NCBI GenBank assembly: GCA_017984715.1
Contig: JAGNYY010000001.1
Span: 1 to 46,837, forward strand
Reading direction: 5' to 3'
DNA from: Rhodoluna sp.
GTDB taxonomy: Bacteria; Actinomycetota; Actinomycetes; Actinomycetales; Microbacteriaceae
Length of the DNA stretch: 46,837 nucleotides
Positions 8,728 to 17,703 of the stretch are shown here, one piece after another (positions within the stretch are counted from its first letter, which is position 1; every line of letters begins with the position of its first letter). Position numbers and translations under genes: made by a program. The notes beneath the pieces are model-generated. The model saw only the letters and a program-made list of their open reading frames with translations. It did no database searches and was not told the origin of the DNA.

Positions 8728-9180
8728 ATGGATTTTGCAGAGTCAGGCCTCGGGGGAACGCCAGACGAGGTTCAGTCAACTCTGCGATTCAGTGAAGACC
8801 TGCTCACCGAACTCGGTTCAGATCTTAGCCGCGATGAACAGCTGGCAATCGAAGCGCTGCCTTCGGGAAGCGCGCTACTAATCGTGAAGCGTGGGGCCAA
8901 CGCAGGTGCAAGATTTTTGCTTGACCAGGATGTGACCTCAGTTGGTCGTCACCCAAATGCCGATATTTTCTTAGATGACGTCACTGTTTCTAGACGTCAC
9001 GCTGAGTTCCTCCGCGATGGCATCCAGTTCACCGTGCGCGATTTGGCTTCGCTAAACGGAACCTACTTCGATGGCCAGCGCATCGAACAAATTGTGGTCA
9101 GCGATGGCGCTGAAGTTCAAATAGGCAAGTTCCGTTTGACCTTTTTCGCATCGCGTCTAGACCTGCCACAGGGGGCATAA
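8728..9180 (+). CDS. garA: FHA-domain metabolic switch protein GarA/OdhI
   Basis: 150 aa. GarA/OdhI binds and inhibits 2-oxoglutarate dehydrogenase and, in mycobacteria, glutamate dehydrogenase; phosphorylation of its N-terminus makes it fold back on its own FHA domain and switch off. The FHA domain spans about residues 55-145 with VGRHPNADIFLDD, VSRRHAEF and SLNGTY. The known phospho-motif ETTSVFRADLL of GarA is represented here by QSTLRFSEDLL, placing S17-T18 at the two phosphothreonine positions. A PASTA kinase at 20924-22801 is a possible partner. An AGGAG site precedes the ATG. The TAA stop overlaps the ftsR ATG by one base. Confidence 0.93.
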   Translation: MDFAESGLGGTPDEVQSTLRFSEDLLTELGSDLSRDEQLAIEALPSGSALLIVKRGANAGARFLLDQDVTSVGRHPNADIFLDDVTVSRRHAEFLRDGIQFTVRDLASLNGTYFDGQRIEQIVVSDGAEVQIGKFRLTFFASRLDLPQGA

Positions 9181-9884
9181 TGGCGGCTGCAACAGCTGCG
9201 AACCTATTCGAGGCTCGCCAAACAAAACTATTCAACATTGGTCACGTTCTTGCTGAACTCAATAAAGACTTCGAAGACCTGAGCCCGTCAAAACTTCGTT
9301 TTCTCGAAGAGCAGGGTCTTGTGTCGCCGCAGCGAACCGCATCGGGCTATCGCAAGTTCACTCAACTCGACATCGAACGAATTCGCATCGTGCTGGAGCT
9401 TCAGCGCGACCAGTACCTGCCGCTCAAAGTGATCCGCTCTTATCTGGCCGACCTGGATGCCGGCAAGCAGCCAAGTTTGCCGAGCGGTGCATCGGTGAAC
9501 CCGCAGCACCTGCGACAGGCTCGCAACAAGGCTTTCACCAAGATCGAATTGATCGCCGAGACTGGCATCACCGATTCTTTGATCAACGAGGCACAGGACG
9601 TCAACTTGATTGCTGCTGAGCCTTTCGAATCCAAAGATGTTGAAATAGCGCGAGCAATCGTGCATCTACAGCGCTTTGGAATTGCGCCGCGTCACCTTCG
9701 AGGACTAAAGGCATCAACCGATCGCGAAATCGGAATTATCGAAGGCGTGGTTGCGCCTGTGCTTAGCAAGAACGACACTGCAAACCGCTCCCGTGCCGCA
9801 CACTACGCTGCCGAAATTGAAAACCAATTTGCCAGCATTCGTGCCGAACTGATTCGCTCGGTAATTGGCAAAATCGACGGCTAA
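9180..9884 (+). CDS. ftsR: MerR-family regulator FtsR
   Basis: 234 aa. The N-terminal MerR-type winged helix is at about residues 16-85 (LFNIGHVLAEL, SKLRFLEEQGLVSPQRTASGYRKFTQLDIERI). A C-terminal part (about 110-234) is typical of the actinobacterial Rv1828/FtsR group. In Corynebacterium glutamicum FtsR activates ftsZ, which is also in this window at 39229. The gene is translationally coupled to garA through TAATG. It lacks the metal-binding cysteines of classical MerR proteins. Assignment rests on fold, length and the conserved garA-ftsR order. Confidence 0.88.
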   Translation: MAAATAANLFEARQTKLFNIGHVLAELNKDFEDLSPSKLRFLEEQGLVSPQRTASGYRKFTQLDIERIRIVLELQRDQYLPLKVIRSYLADLDAGKQPSLPSGASVNPQHLRQARNKAFTKIELIAETGITDSLINEAQDVNLIAAEPFESKDVEIARAIVHLQRFGIAPRHLRGLKASTDREIGIIEGVVAPVLSKNDTANRSRAAHYAAEIENQFASIRAELIRSVIGKIDG

Positions 9885-9999
9885 AAACCCCGTCAATTGG
9901 CGCGACACGCCGTAACCGAAAATTAACCTAGGTAACTGCCCAAAAGAGACAACAATTAAACCTGTACTTGAACGTTGGACTTAGCTGAAAGGAGCCGAC

Positions 10000-10548
10000 A
10001 TGGATACCCCTCGTGACGGCGACGAAGCCAGCTACTCTCGCGGCATGTTGTTCACCGATGGCCTGCCATCGAATGACCCAAACGTTGGCTACCGAGGCAC
10101 TTCGGCTGCAACGGCATGCGGAATTACTTACCGTCAGCTCGACTACTGGGACCGCACCGGCTTGGTTCAGCCAAGTGTTCGTGGTGCTCACGGTTCTGGC
10201 TCACAGCGACTATATGCATTCCGCGACATCCTTGTTTTGAAACTGGTCAAACGACTATTGGACACTGGAGTCTCGCTTCAGCAGATTCGTATCGCGGTAG
10301 ACCAACTTCGTGCAGCCGGCATCAATGACCTTGCGTCGATCACCCTGATGTCCGACGGCGCTCGCGTCTACCTTTGCACCACTCAGGATGAGGTCATGGA
10401 CCTACTTGGTCGCGGTCAGGGTGTGTTCGGAATCGCAATCGGCCGTGTGCTTCGCGAGGTCGAAGCCAGCTTGGTAAACATGAAGGAAAGCCACGTCGAT
10501 GACATGGATGAGCTAGCCGCTCGACGCCTCAACCGTAAAGCTGTCTAG
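10000..10548 (+). CDS. MerR-family regulator (Rv1830 type)
   Basis: 182 aa. A MerR winged helix (CGITYRQLDYWDRTGLVQPSVRGAHGSGSQRLYAFRD near residues 45-80) is followed by a dimerisation helix and a C-terminal part with YLCTTQDEVMDLLGRGQGVF. It matches the second MerR gene that follows garA-ftsR in actinobacteria (Rv1830 in M. tuberculosis). An AAAGGAG ribosome site lies 5 nt before the ATG. The intervening DUF151 nuclease gene of mycobacteria is absent. The upstream 115-nt spacer carries the palindrome ACCTAGGT at 9926-9933, whose meaning is unclear. Targets cannot be told from sequence. Confidence 0.85.
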   Translation: MDTPRDGDEASYSRGMLFTDGLPSNDPNVGYRGTSAATACGITYRQLDYWDRTGLVQPSVRGAHGSGSQRLYAFRDILVLKLVKRLLDTGVSLQQIRIAVDQLRAAGINDLASITLMSDGARVYLCTTQDEVMDLLGRGQGVFGIAIGRVLREVEASLVNMKESHVDDMDELAARRLNRKAV

Positions 10549-10635
10549 TCGCGCAATTTGCGCAAAACCTGACAATCGTTTCGTAACCCCGCGTTACATC
10601 TATGTTTCCTGGGGTTTCGCGGGTGGTTTACTCGA

Positions 10636-10641
10636 TAGAAT
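10636..10641 (+). promoter_or_regulatory. Leaderless -10 box (TAGAAT) for pyc
   Basis: TAGAAT ends 6 nt before the A of the pyc ATG, which would be the seventh base downstream. No Shine-Dalgarno-like sequence precedes the ATG, so a leaderless transcript is the simplest reading. No good -35 is visible, which is common for actinobacterial housekeeping promoters. Confidence 0.6.
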
Positions 10642-10647
10642 TACCTA

Positions 10648-13600
10648 ATGTTCAAGAAGATTCTGGTTGCTAACCGTGGTGAAATTGCTGTTCGTGCTTT
10701 TAGAGCCGCTTACGAACTCGGTGCAAAGACAGTTGCCGTTTTTCCTTACGAGGACCGCAACTCAACCCACCGACTAAAGGCCGACGAGGCCTACCAGATT
10801 GGCGAAATCGGCCACCCGGTTCGGGCATACCTTGACGTTTCGGAAATCATCCGTGTAGCTCTTGAGAGCGGTGCAGACGCGATTTACCCGGGCTACGGAT
10901 TCCTTTCCGAAAACCCTGATCTTGCCGAGGCGGCCAAGGCCAATGGCATCACCTTCATCGGCCCAAGTTCTGACGTGCTTGAAATGGCTGGCAACAAGGT
11001 AACCGCGAAGGAATCTGCGATACGCGCCGGTGTTCCCGTTTTGGCTTCATCTCCGCAGTCTGCCGATGTTGATGAGCTAATCGCGCACGCCGAGAAAATT
11101 GGTTTCCCAATCTTCGTCAAGGCTGTTGCCGGCGGTGGTGGGCGCGGCATGCGTCGCGTTGCCGAGGCAAAGGATCTGCGAGCTGCGCTCATTGAGGCTT
11201 CTCGTGAAGCAGACAGCGCTTTCGGTGACCCAAGAGTGTTCCTTGAGCAGGCGGTTCTGCGCCCTCGACACATCGAAGTGCAGATTCTTGCAGATACCCA
11301 TGGCAACGTGGTGCACCTGTTTGAACGCGACTGCTCGATTCAGCGACGCAACCAAAAGGTCGTCGAAATCGCACCTGCCCCGAAGATCACCGAAGAACTT
11401 CGTGAAATTCTCTACCGCGACGCGGTTGCTTTTGCTTCTCAAATCGGCTACCAGAATGCCGGCACGGTTGAGTTTTTGATTGACACCGTCGGCCCTAACG
11501 CTGGCAAGCACGTGTTCATTGAAATGAACCCTCGCATCCAGGTTGAGCACACCGTCACCGAAGAAATCTCGGATGTTGACCTCGTGCAGAGCCAGATGCG
11601 AATCGCCGCGGGGGAGAGCCTGGTTGACCTTGGTCTGACCCAAGACAAAATTCAGATGCACGGCTTTGCGATTCAGTGCCGCATCACCACCGAAGATCCA
11701 GCCGCCAACTTCCGCCCTGACACCGGCAAGATCACCACTTACCGTTCACCGGGCGGTGCCGGAATTCGTCTCGATGGTGGAACGGTGTCAACTGGCGCAG
11801 AGGTAAGCCCATACTTCGACTCGATGCTCGTGAAGTTGATTGCAACCGGTCGCGACTTCAAGACCGCTGTGACTCGTGCCAAGCGTGGTTTGGCTGAGTT
11901 CCGCATCCGTGGAGTTTCAACCAACATCGCGTTCCTGCAGGCAGTTCTTGCAGACGAGATCTTCGCAACCGGCGACCTAAGCACCTCGTTTATCGACGAG
12001 CACCCGGAGCTTTTCACAGCAAAGCCTTCACAAGACCGCGGAACCAAGATTATTTCTTGGCTCGCCGATGTGACAGTCAATCAGCCAAACGGCCCACGTG
12101 GTCACCAGCTGACTCCGGCGGCTAAGTTGCCGGCAATCGACATCACCGCTGCGGCCCCAGCAGGCTCTCGCCAGCGCTTGCTGGAACTTGGCCCTGAAGG
12201 TTTTGCCAAGGCACTTCGTGCCCAGACTCAGGTTGCGGTCACCGACACCACCTTCCGCGATGCTCACCAGTCGCTTCTGGCAACTCGTGTTCGCGGCCGT
12301 GACCTCATCCAGGTAGCGCCTTATGTTTCCCGCCTCACTCCGCAGCTACTTTCGGTTGAGGCCTGGGGCGGAGCAACCTATGACGTTGCCCTTCGTTTCT
12401 TGGGTGAAGACCCTTGGGAGCGTTTGGCTTCACTTCGCAAGGCCATGCCGAACCTGTGCATCCAAATGTTGCTTCGTGGTCGAAACACCGTTGGCTACAC
12501 GCCATACCCAACCGAAGTCACCGAGGCATTCGTTGCCGAGGCTGCGTCAACCGGTGTTGACATCTTCCGCATCTTTGACGCACTCAACGACGTTGACCAA
12601 ATGAAGCCTGCTATCGATGCAGTGTTGAAGACTGGAACCGCCGTAGCCGAAGTTGCTCTTTGCTACACAGCTGACCTTCTCGACCCAGAAGAGAAGCTCT
12701 ACACGCTTGACTACTACCTGAACCTCGCTCAGCAGATCGTCGACGCAGGCGCGCACATCATCGCGATCAAGGACATGGCTGGACTGCTGCGCCCAGCTGC
12801 GGCCGAGAAGCTCGTCAGGGCACTGCGTGAGCGCTTTGACCTGCCGGTTCACCTTCACACCCACGACACCGCTGGTGGCCAGCTGGCCACCCTTATGGCA
12901 GCTATCGGCGCGGGCGTTGACGCGGTTGACGTGGCCAGCGCTCCAATGGCCGGAACCACCAGCCAGCCTTCGGCTTCAGCTCTTGTGGCTGCACTAGCTC
13001 ACACCGAGCGCGACAGCGGTATTCCGTTGTCTGCGGTGGCCGAGCTAGAGCCATACTGGGAAGCCGTTCGCAAGGTTTACCACCCATTTGAGTCTGGTCT
13101 GCCGGGCCCTACCGGTCGCGTCTACCACCACGAAATTCCGGGCGGACAGCTTTCAAACCTTCGCCAGCAAGCAATTGCTCTTGGTTTAGGTGACCAGTTC
13201 GAAAAGGTCGAGAACATGTATGCCTCGGCAAATGAGATCCTCGGTCGACCTACCAAGGTGACGCCGTCATCCAAGGTAGTTGGTGACCTTGCGCTTCACC
13301 TGGTTGCCGTGAATGCAGACCCTGCAGACTTCGCACAGAACCCACAGAACTACGACATCCCTGATTCGGTGGTTGGCTTCATGGCAGGCGAACTCGGCGA
13401 CCTGCCTGGTGGCTGGCCAGAACCTTTCCGCACCAAGGTGCTTCAAGGAAAGAGCCCAAAGTTTGGCGTGACTCCGGTTTCGGCCGAAGATCTTGCTTCG
13501 TTGCTAGGTGACAACTCAGCGGTTCGACGCTCAACCTTGAACCGACTCTTGTTCCCTGGCCCAACTGCAGAGTTCTTGAAGTCGCAGGAGACCTACGGAA

Positions 13601-14055
13601 ACCTCGACCAGATCGACACAGTCGACTACCTTTATGGTCTAGAGCAGGGCCGCGAGCACGTCGTTGAAATCGCCAAGGGTGTGCGTCTTTACGTCGGCCT
13701 AGAGGCTATAGGTACCCCAGACGCGAAGGGCTTCCGAACCGTTATGGCAACTTTGAACGGCCAGCTTCGCCCGATCAACGTCCGCGATCGCAAGATTGCC
13801 GTTGACACTGTTCAGGCTGAAAAAGCCGACACGAGCAACCTAGGTCACGTCGCAGCGCCATTCTCCGGAGTCGTCACGCTGCAAACCGTGGAAGGGTCAC
13901 ACGTCGAGGTCGGTCAGCCTATTGCAACCATCGAAGCAATGAAGATGGAAGCAACCATCACCTCAAATATTGCCGGTGTGGTTCGTCGACTAGCGGTTAC
14001 CAAGACCCAAGCGGTTGATGCCGGTGACCTGATTGTGGTCGTCGTCCCAGAATAA
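10648..14055 (+). CDS. pyc: Pyruvate carboxylase
   Basis: 1135 aa, the normal length for a single-chain pyruvate carboxylase. It carboxylates pyruvate to oxaloacetate with ATP, bicarbonate and biotin. An N-terminal biotin carboxylase domain covers about residues 1-450 (ANRGEIAVRAFRAA, the glycine-rich GGGGRGM, EMNPRIQVEHTVTE). The carboxyltransferase TIM barrel covers about 530-800 (TDTTFRDAHQSLLATRVR, HLHTHDTAGG). The biotin carrier domain is at the C-terminus with EAMKME and biotinylated K1099. Its oxaloacetate can refill the pool drained by methylcitrate synthase (6931-8058). It has its own leaderless-type promoter and is followed by a perfect inverted repeat. Confidence 0.98.
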   Translation: MFKKILVANRGEIAVRAFRAAYELGAKTVAVFPYEDRNSTHRLKADEAYQIGEIGHPVRAYLDVSEIIRVALESGADAIYPGYGFLSENPDLAEAAKANGITFIGPSSDVLEMAGNKVTAKESAIRAGVPVLASSPQSADVDELIAHAEKIGFPIFVKAVAGGGGRGMRRVAEAKDLRAALIEASREADSAFGDPRVFLEQAVLRPRHIEVQILADTHGNVVHLFERDCSIQRRNQKVVEIAPAPKITEELREILYRDAVAFASQIGYQNAGTVEFLIDTVGPNAGKHVFIEMNPRIQVEHTVTEEISDVDLVQSQMRIAAGESLVDLGLTQDKIQMHGFAIQCRITTEDPAANFRPDTGKITTYRSPGGAGIRLDGGTVSTGAEVSPYFDSMLVKLIATGRDFKTAVTRAKRGLAEFRIRGVSTNIAFLQAVLADEIFATGDLSTSFIDEHPELFTAKPSQDRGTKIISWLADVTVNQPNGPRGHQLTPAAKLPAIDITAAAPAGSRQRLLELGPEGFAKALRAQTQVAVTDTTFRDAHQSLLATRVRGRDLIQVAPYVSRLTPQLLSVEAWGGATYDVALRFLGEDPWERLASLRKAMPNLCIQMLLRGRNTVGYTPYPTEVTEAFVAEAASTGVDIFRIFDALNDVDQMKPAIDAVLKTGTAVAEVALCYTADLLDPEEKLYTLDYYLNLAQQIVDAGAHIIAIKDMAGLLRPAAAEKLVRALRERFDLPVHLHTHDTAGGQLATLMAAIGAGVDAVDVASAPMAGTTSQPSASALVAALAHTERDSGIPLSAVAELEPYWEAVRKVYHPFESGLPGPTGRVYHHEIPGGQLSNLRQQAIALGLGDQFEKVENMYASANEILGRPTKVTPSSKVVGDLALHLVAVNADPADFAQNPQNYDIPDSVVGFMAGELGDLPGGWPEPFRTKVLQGKSPKFGVTPVSAEDLASLLGDNSAVRRSTLNRLLFPGPTAEFLKSQETYGNLDQIDTVDYLYGLEQGREHVVEIAKGVRLYVGLEAIGTPDAKGFRTVMATLNGQLRPINVRDRKIAVDTVQAEKADTSNLGHVAAPFSGVVTLQTVEGSHVEVGQPIATIEAMKMEATITSNIAGVVRRLAVTKTQAVDAGDLIVVVVPE

Positions 14056-14064
14056 GAACTAAGT

Positions 14065-14106
14065 CGTTTACATGCCGGTCAGGTAGACTTGACCGGCATG
14101 TAAACG
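14065..14106. repeat. Perfect 17-bp inverted repeat, 8-nt loop
   Basis: The arm at 14065-14081 is exactly complementary to 14090-14106, with a loop of GGTAGACT. It begins 10 nt after the pyc stop and ends 53 nt before the next start codon. Only a TTT follows the right arm, so it lacks the T-run of a standard terminator. The loop contains a -10-like TAGACT. It could be a terminator, an mRNA 3'-end protector or a protein-binding site. Confidence 0.85.
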
Positions 14107-14159
14107 TTTCTGCGAACATTCAGTTACGCAAGCAAAGCAACGAGACAAAGGAGATCGGT

Positions 14160-15365
14160 TTGGCTATTTGGGGTAAGAAACCAGAGGATGAGTCGACAGA
14201 CTTTCTTGCACCACGCCCGGCAACCGATGTAACCATCGAGAAGAGCCACTCGCTAGCGGAAATCGCCGTGGATGCTGGCGCCGTAGACGTGACTCCAAGC
14301 ACCTCATCAATCGAAATCATTGCCGAAGAGCCTCGATTCCAGGCCCAGCCTGAAACCTCACTTGAGCCAATGCGCCGCAGTAACTATTCGCGCCGCGACA
14401 GTCTTCGCGGTGAAAGCTTCGACCAGCCAGAGCCGGCCGCGATGCTCACTGCCGACAGGCTCATTGACGTCTCAGCTCGTAACCGCCCAGCCCCAGAGTC
14501 TGGCTTCCGCCGCTTCCTCTATTTCTTATCTCTGAAGACCATCAACCTTGGTGACTCGCTAAAGGTTCGCGAGCAGAAGGCAATCGATGCACGCATCGGA
14601 GCGGCCTTGGATGGCGGAGCTAAGTTTCTTCCTGTGCTGACCCGCAAGGGCGGCGTGGGCAAAACCACAGTAAGCACGCTTTTGGGAATGGCACTGTCGC
14701 TTTCTCGCGAAGACCGCATCATCGCGATTGACGCAAACCCTGACCGCGGAACCCTTGCCGAACGTGTTAGCAAGTCAACTCGATTTACAGTTCGCGATGT
14801 GGTTAATCGTGCCGCTGCAATCGACGGCTTCACCGACTTCTCAACCATGGTTTCTCGCGATGTCACTCGACTAGATGTCTTGGCTTCTGACAGCGACCCA
14901 ATGCTCTCTGAGGCGTTCGACGAGGGTGACTACAACGTAGTCGCCGACATGGCCGCTCGCTACTATTCGATTGTCCTAACCGACTGCGGCACCGGAATCG
15001 TTCACTCGGTTATGCGCCCAACCCTTCAGCGCGCCAACGGCCTAGTTATCGTTTCAGGTGGCTCGGTTGACGAGGCTCGTTTGGCGTCTGAGACCCTTAC
15101 CTGGCTTGAGGCTAATGGTTATGGTGACTTGGTTCGCAACTCGATTGTGGCTCTTAACACCGCAACTCAGGCTACTCAGTTGGTCAAGCTTGACGAGATC
15201 GAGCAGCACTTCAAGACCCGCGTTCGTCACGTTGTGCGCATCCCATACGACCCAGCGCTAGCAGCGGGGTCTGTGATCAAGTTCAAGGATTTGCGCAAGG
15301 GAACCCGCGACGCAGCTCGCGAGCTAGCAGCACTAGTGGTCGACGGTCTAAACAGCCCGCTATAA
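14160..15365 (+). CDS. MinD/ParA-like ATPase with disordered N-terminus
   Basis: 401 aa from a TTG start, chosen because AAAGGAG (14147-14153) lies 6 nt before it. Residues 1 to about 110 are acidic, polar and low in order. A basic patch ([20 protein letters not shown], 114-133) leads to a deviant Walker A KGGVGKTT (163-170), followed by [11 protein letters not shown] and VLTDCGTG. This layout resembles the actinobacterial EspI-type MinD-like ATPases linked in some species to type VII secretion, but no such genes are nearby, and no parB is visible. The cellular role is therefore open: positioning, partition or secretion are all possible. It sits alone between pyc and def, with def starting 4 nt after its stop. 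Confidence 0.8.
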   Translation: MAIWGKKPEDESTDFLAPRPATDVTIEKSHSLAEIAVDAGAVDVTPSTSSIEIIAEEPRFQAQPETSLEPMRRSNYSRRDSLRGESFDQPEPAAMLTADRLIDVSARNRPAPESGFRRFLYFLSLKTINLGDSLKVREQKAIDARIGAALDGGAKFLPVLTRKGGVGKTTVSTLLGMALSLSREDRIIAIDANPDRGTLAERVSKSTRFTVRDVVNRAAAIDGFTDFSTMVSRDVTRLDVLASDSDPMLSEAFDEGDYNVVADMAARYYSIVLTDCGTGIVHSVMRPTLQRANGLVIVSGGSVDEARLASETLTWLEANGYGDLVRNSIVALNTATQATQLVKLDEIEQHFKTRVRHVVRIPYDPALAAGSVIKFKDLRKGTRDAARELAALVVDGLNSPL

Positions 15366-15369
15366 AGCA

Positions 15370-15867
15370 ATGACGGTTCGTGAAATACGCCTTTACGGCG
15401 ACCCAGTCTTGCGCACCATTTGTGACCCAATCAAGGTAATCGATGCCAAGGTCGAAGCACTGGTTCAAGATTTGCTAGACACCACCAAGTTGCCGGGTCG
15501 GGCCGGAGTGGCTGCGCCTCAAATTGGCGTTAGCCTCCGGGCGTTCAGCTACAACATCGATGGCAAGGTCGGCTATCTAATCAACCCAGAGATTGTCGAA
15601 CTCGGTGGAGATAAGGTTTTGGTTGACGAAGGCTGCCTGTCGGTGCCTGGCCTCTGGCACAAAACTCCAAGGTTTGAAACAGCTAGAGCAGCGGGCATTG
15701 ACCTTGAAGGAAATCAGGTTGAAATATCAGGTAGCGGCCTAATGGCGCAAGCAATTCAGCACGAGTGCGACCACTTGGATGGCATGGTTTACCTTGGTCG
15801 ACTAGAGGGTGACGAGCGCAAGCAAGCCATGAAAAACCTGCGCGATACCGACTGGTTTCTTAACTAG
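15370..15867 (+). CDS. def: Peptide deformylase
   Basis: 165 aa. Def removes the formyl group from the initiator methionine of new proteins using a bound metal. The three motifs are present: GVAAPQIG near residue 45, EGCLSVPG near 85 and QHECDHLDG near 137, giving the Cys and two His metal ligands and the catalytic Glu. The first glycine of the usual G-x-G-x-A-A-x-Q motif is an arginine here (R-A-G-V-A-A-P-Q). The ATG follows the previous stop by 4 nt with no clear ribosome site, so it may depend on coupling. It runs convergently into fadD with a 15-nt gap and no visible terminator. Confidence 0.95.
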   Translation: MTVREIRLYGDPVLRTICDPIKVIDAKVEALVQDLLDTTKLPGRAGVAAPQIGVSLRAFSYNIDGKVGYLINPEIVELGGDKVLVDEGCLSVPGLWHKTPRFETARAAGIDLEGNQVEISGSGLMAQAIQHECDHLDGMVYLGRLEGDERKQAMKNLRDTDWFLN

Positions 15868-15882
15868 ACGCTAGCTTCGGAT

Positions 15883-17703
15883 TTAGACGATTTCTGAGGT
15901 GTCCGGGGCCGAACCGTATAGTTCAGCAATCGCCGGCGCAAAGTCACGAAGCACCGCTTCGCGCTTAATCTTCAATGATGGGGTCAAGTGGCCAGACTCC
16001 TCACTCAGTTCCTGATCAATCACAACAAACTTGCGAATTGATTCGGCGCGAGAGAAGTGCTTATTCACGCGATCGATTGCCTTTTGGATCTCAGCCAAGA
16101 CAATTGGAGACTTCGCAGCCTGTGCCAGAGTCATGGTTTTATCGGCGCCATTGTTGGCCAGCCAGATCGGTAGCATCTCAGGATCCAGCGAAATGATTGC
16201 TGCAACGAATGGGCGCTTGTCACCAACTACTACGGCTTGACCGACAATAGGCACAGCGCGAATTGGGTCCTCCAGGGGCGCAGGTGCGACGTTCTTGCCG
16301 CCGGCGGTCACTAGAAGCTCCTTCTTGCGCCCAGTGATGCTCAGGAAGCCATCCTCATCCAGCTCACCGATGTCACCGGTCTTGAACCATTCGCCTTCCA
16401 TTGCCGCTGCAGTTGCGGTTGGGTTTCGCCAGTAACCGCGAAGGATGTTATTGCCTCGAAGCCAGATTTCGCCGTCGTCGGCAATCTTGATGCCAGTGCC
16501 CGGTAGCACGCGGCCAACCTTGCCAATTTTTAGCGAATCGGGGCGACCGATCATCGCAGGTGCGGTCGTCTCCGTGAGGCCATAGCCCTCGAGAACAATC
16601 AAACCGATGGCGCGATAGAAATGCCCCAGTCTTGCTCCAAGTGGAGCGCCGCCTGAAACCGCATACTTAACTTGACCACCCATCGCGGCTCGAAGTTTCT
16701 TGTAAACCAAGACGTCGAAAAGTTTGTGGCGCAGTTTCTGAACCAGGCTAGGGCCCTCAGGGGTGTCTAGTGCGCGTGAATAGGCGATTGCGCTGTATGC
16801 GGCCGTTCGGAAAATCTTGCCCTTGCCGGCGGCCTCGGCCTTTTGTTCAGCGGAGTTATAGACCTTCTCAAACACGCGTGGGACTGCAAGAAGGAAGGTT
16901 GGGTGGAACGAGACCATCGCTGGGCCTACGTTCTTGGAATCAGGTTGGTGGCCAACCTTGACCCCGCCGTGCACACACAAGACTTCGATGAAACGAGCGA
17001 AAACGTGCGCGAGTGGAAGAAATAGAAGAGTGCTGGCACCTTCGACGACTACCTGAGGAAGCTCAAGGGTGGCGTTTTTGCTGAGCTCCACGAAACCACG
17101 GTGAGTGAGCTCGCAACCCTTGGGCTGACCAGTGGTGCCAGACGTGTAGATGATGGTGGCCAGATCGCGAAGTTTCGATGACTTGCGTTTGGCCTCGATT
17201 ACGTCATCGCCAACTTCACGACCAACCTTCACGAGCTGGTCAATAGCATCAGATTCGATTGTCCAAACGTTGCGAATTAGTGGAGCGCCAGCCTTGATCT
17301 GTTCGAATCGGCCGAGGTGCTCGTCGTTTTCGACAAATAGGGCAACCGCGTCTGAGTCGGAAAGAATCCATTCCATCTGGGATGGTGCCGAGCTCTCGTA
17401 GATCGGCACAGACACAGCTCCGGCATACCAGATAGCGAAATCAATCAGGGTCCACTCGAATCGGGTGCGGCTCATGATCGCCACTGCCTGGCCAGGCTGA
17501 ATACCAGCCGCTACAAGGCCCTTAGCGAGGGCAACAACTTTGGATCGGAAGTCTTTGCCGCTGAGGTCGTTCCAGTTGCCTTTGCCGTCGTCGATTGAGA
17601 AAAGAGGGAGGTTTGGTGTCCTTGAAACTCGAGTCTCGAGCAGATCGGTGATGTTCTCGGTTTCTGCAGACACAATCAATGGCGCGATGTCGTAAGACTT
17701 CAT
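15883..17703 (-). CDS. Long-chain acyl-CoA synthetase (FadD15 type)
   Basis: 606 aa. It belongs to the AMP-forming long-chain fatty-acid-CoA ligases, which activate fatty acids for breakdown or lipid synthesis. Motifs are YTSGTTGQPKGCELTH near residue 190, GYGLTETTAP near 385, and GDIGELDEDGFLSITGRKKELLVTAGGKNVAP near 460-490. An in-frame GTG two codons earlier (17709) lies inside the AAGGAGTG ribosome site, so I chose the ATG at 17703, five bases after GGAG. A -10-like TAGAGT lies about 30 nt upstream on the minus strand. Homologues (fadD15 in mycobacteria) lie near aroG and a plsC-like gene, as here. Chain-length preference cannot be read. Confidence 0.9.
   Translation of the reverse strand: MKSYDIAPLIVSAETENITDLLETRVSRTPNLPLFSIDDGKGNWNDLSGKDFRSKVVALAKGLVAAGIQPGQAVAIMSRTRFEWTLIDFAIWYAGAVSVPIYESSAPSQMEWILSDSDAVALFVENDEHLGRFEQIKAGAPLIRNVWTIESDAIDQLVKVGREVGDDVIEAKRKSSKLRDLATIIYTSGTTGQPKGCELTHRGFVELSKNATLELPQVVVEGASTLLFLPLAHVFARFIEVLCVHGGVKVGHQPDSKNVGPAMVSFHPTFLLAVPRVFEKVYNSAEQKAEAAGKGKIFRTAAYSAIAYSRALDTPEGPSLVQKLRHKLFDVLVYKKLRAAMGGQVKYAVSGGAPLGARLGHFYRAIGLIVLEGYGLTETTAPAMIGRPDSLKIGKVGRVLPGTGIKIADDGEIWLRGNNILRGYWRNPTATAAAMEGEWFKTGDIGELDEDGFLSITGRKKELLVTAGGKNVAPAPLEDPIRAVPIVGQAVVVGDKRPFVAAIISLDPEMLPIWLANNGADKTMTLAQAAKSPIVLAEIQKAIDRVNKHFSRAESIRKFVVIDQELSEESGHLTPSLKIKREAVLRDFAPAIAELYGSAPDTSEIV

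Noticed and set aside
9926..9933. Palindrome ACCTAGGT before the second MerR gene as an operator
   Set aside because: An 8-bp palindrome occurs by chance at this scale, and no second copy or promoter overlap supports it.
10551..10563. GCGCAATTTGCGC after the second MerR gene as a terminator
   Set aside because: The stem is only five base pairs around a 3-nt loop and no T-run follows.
11077..11661. A 194-codon open frame on the minus strand opposite pyc
   Set aside because: It lies wholly within the conserved biotin carboxylase region and shows no recognisable protein features.
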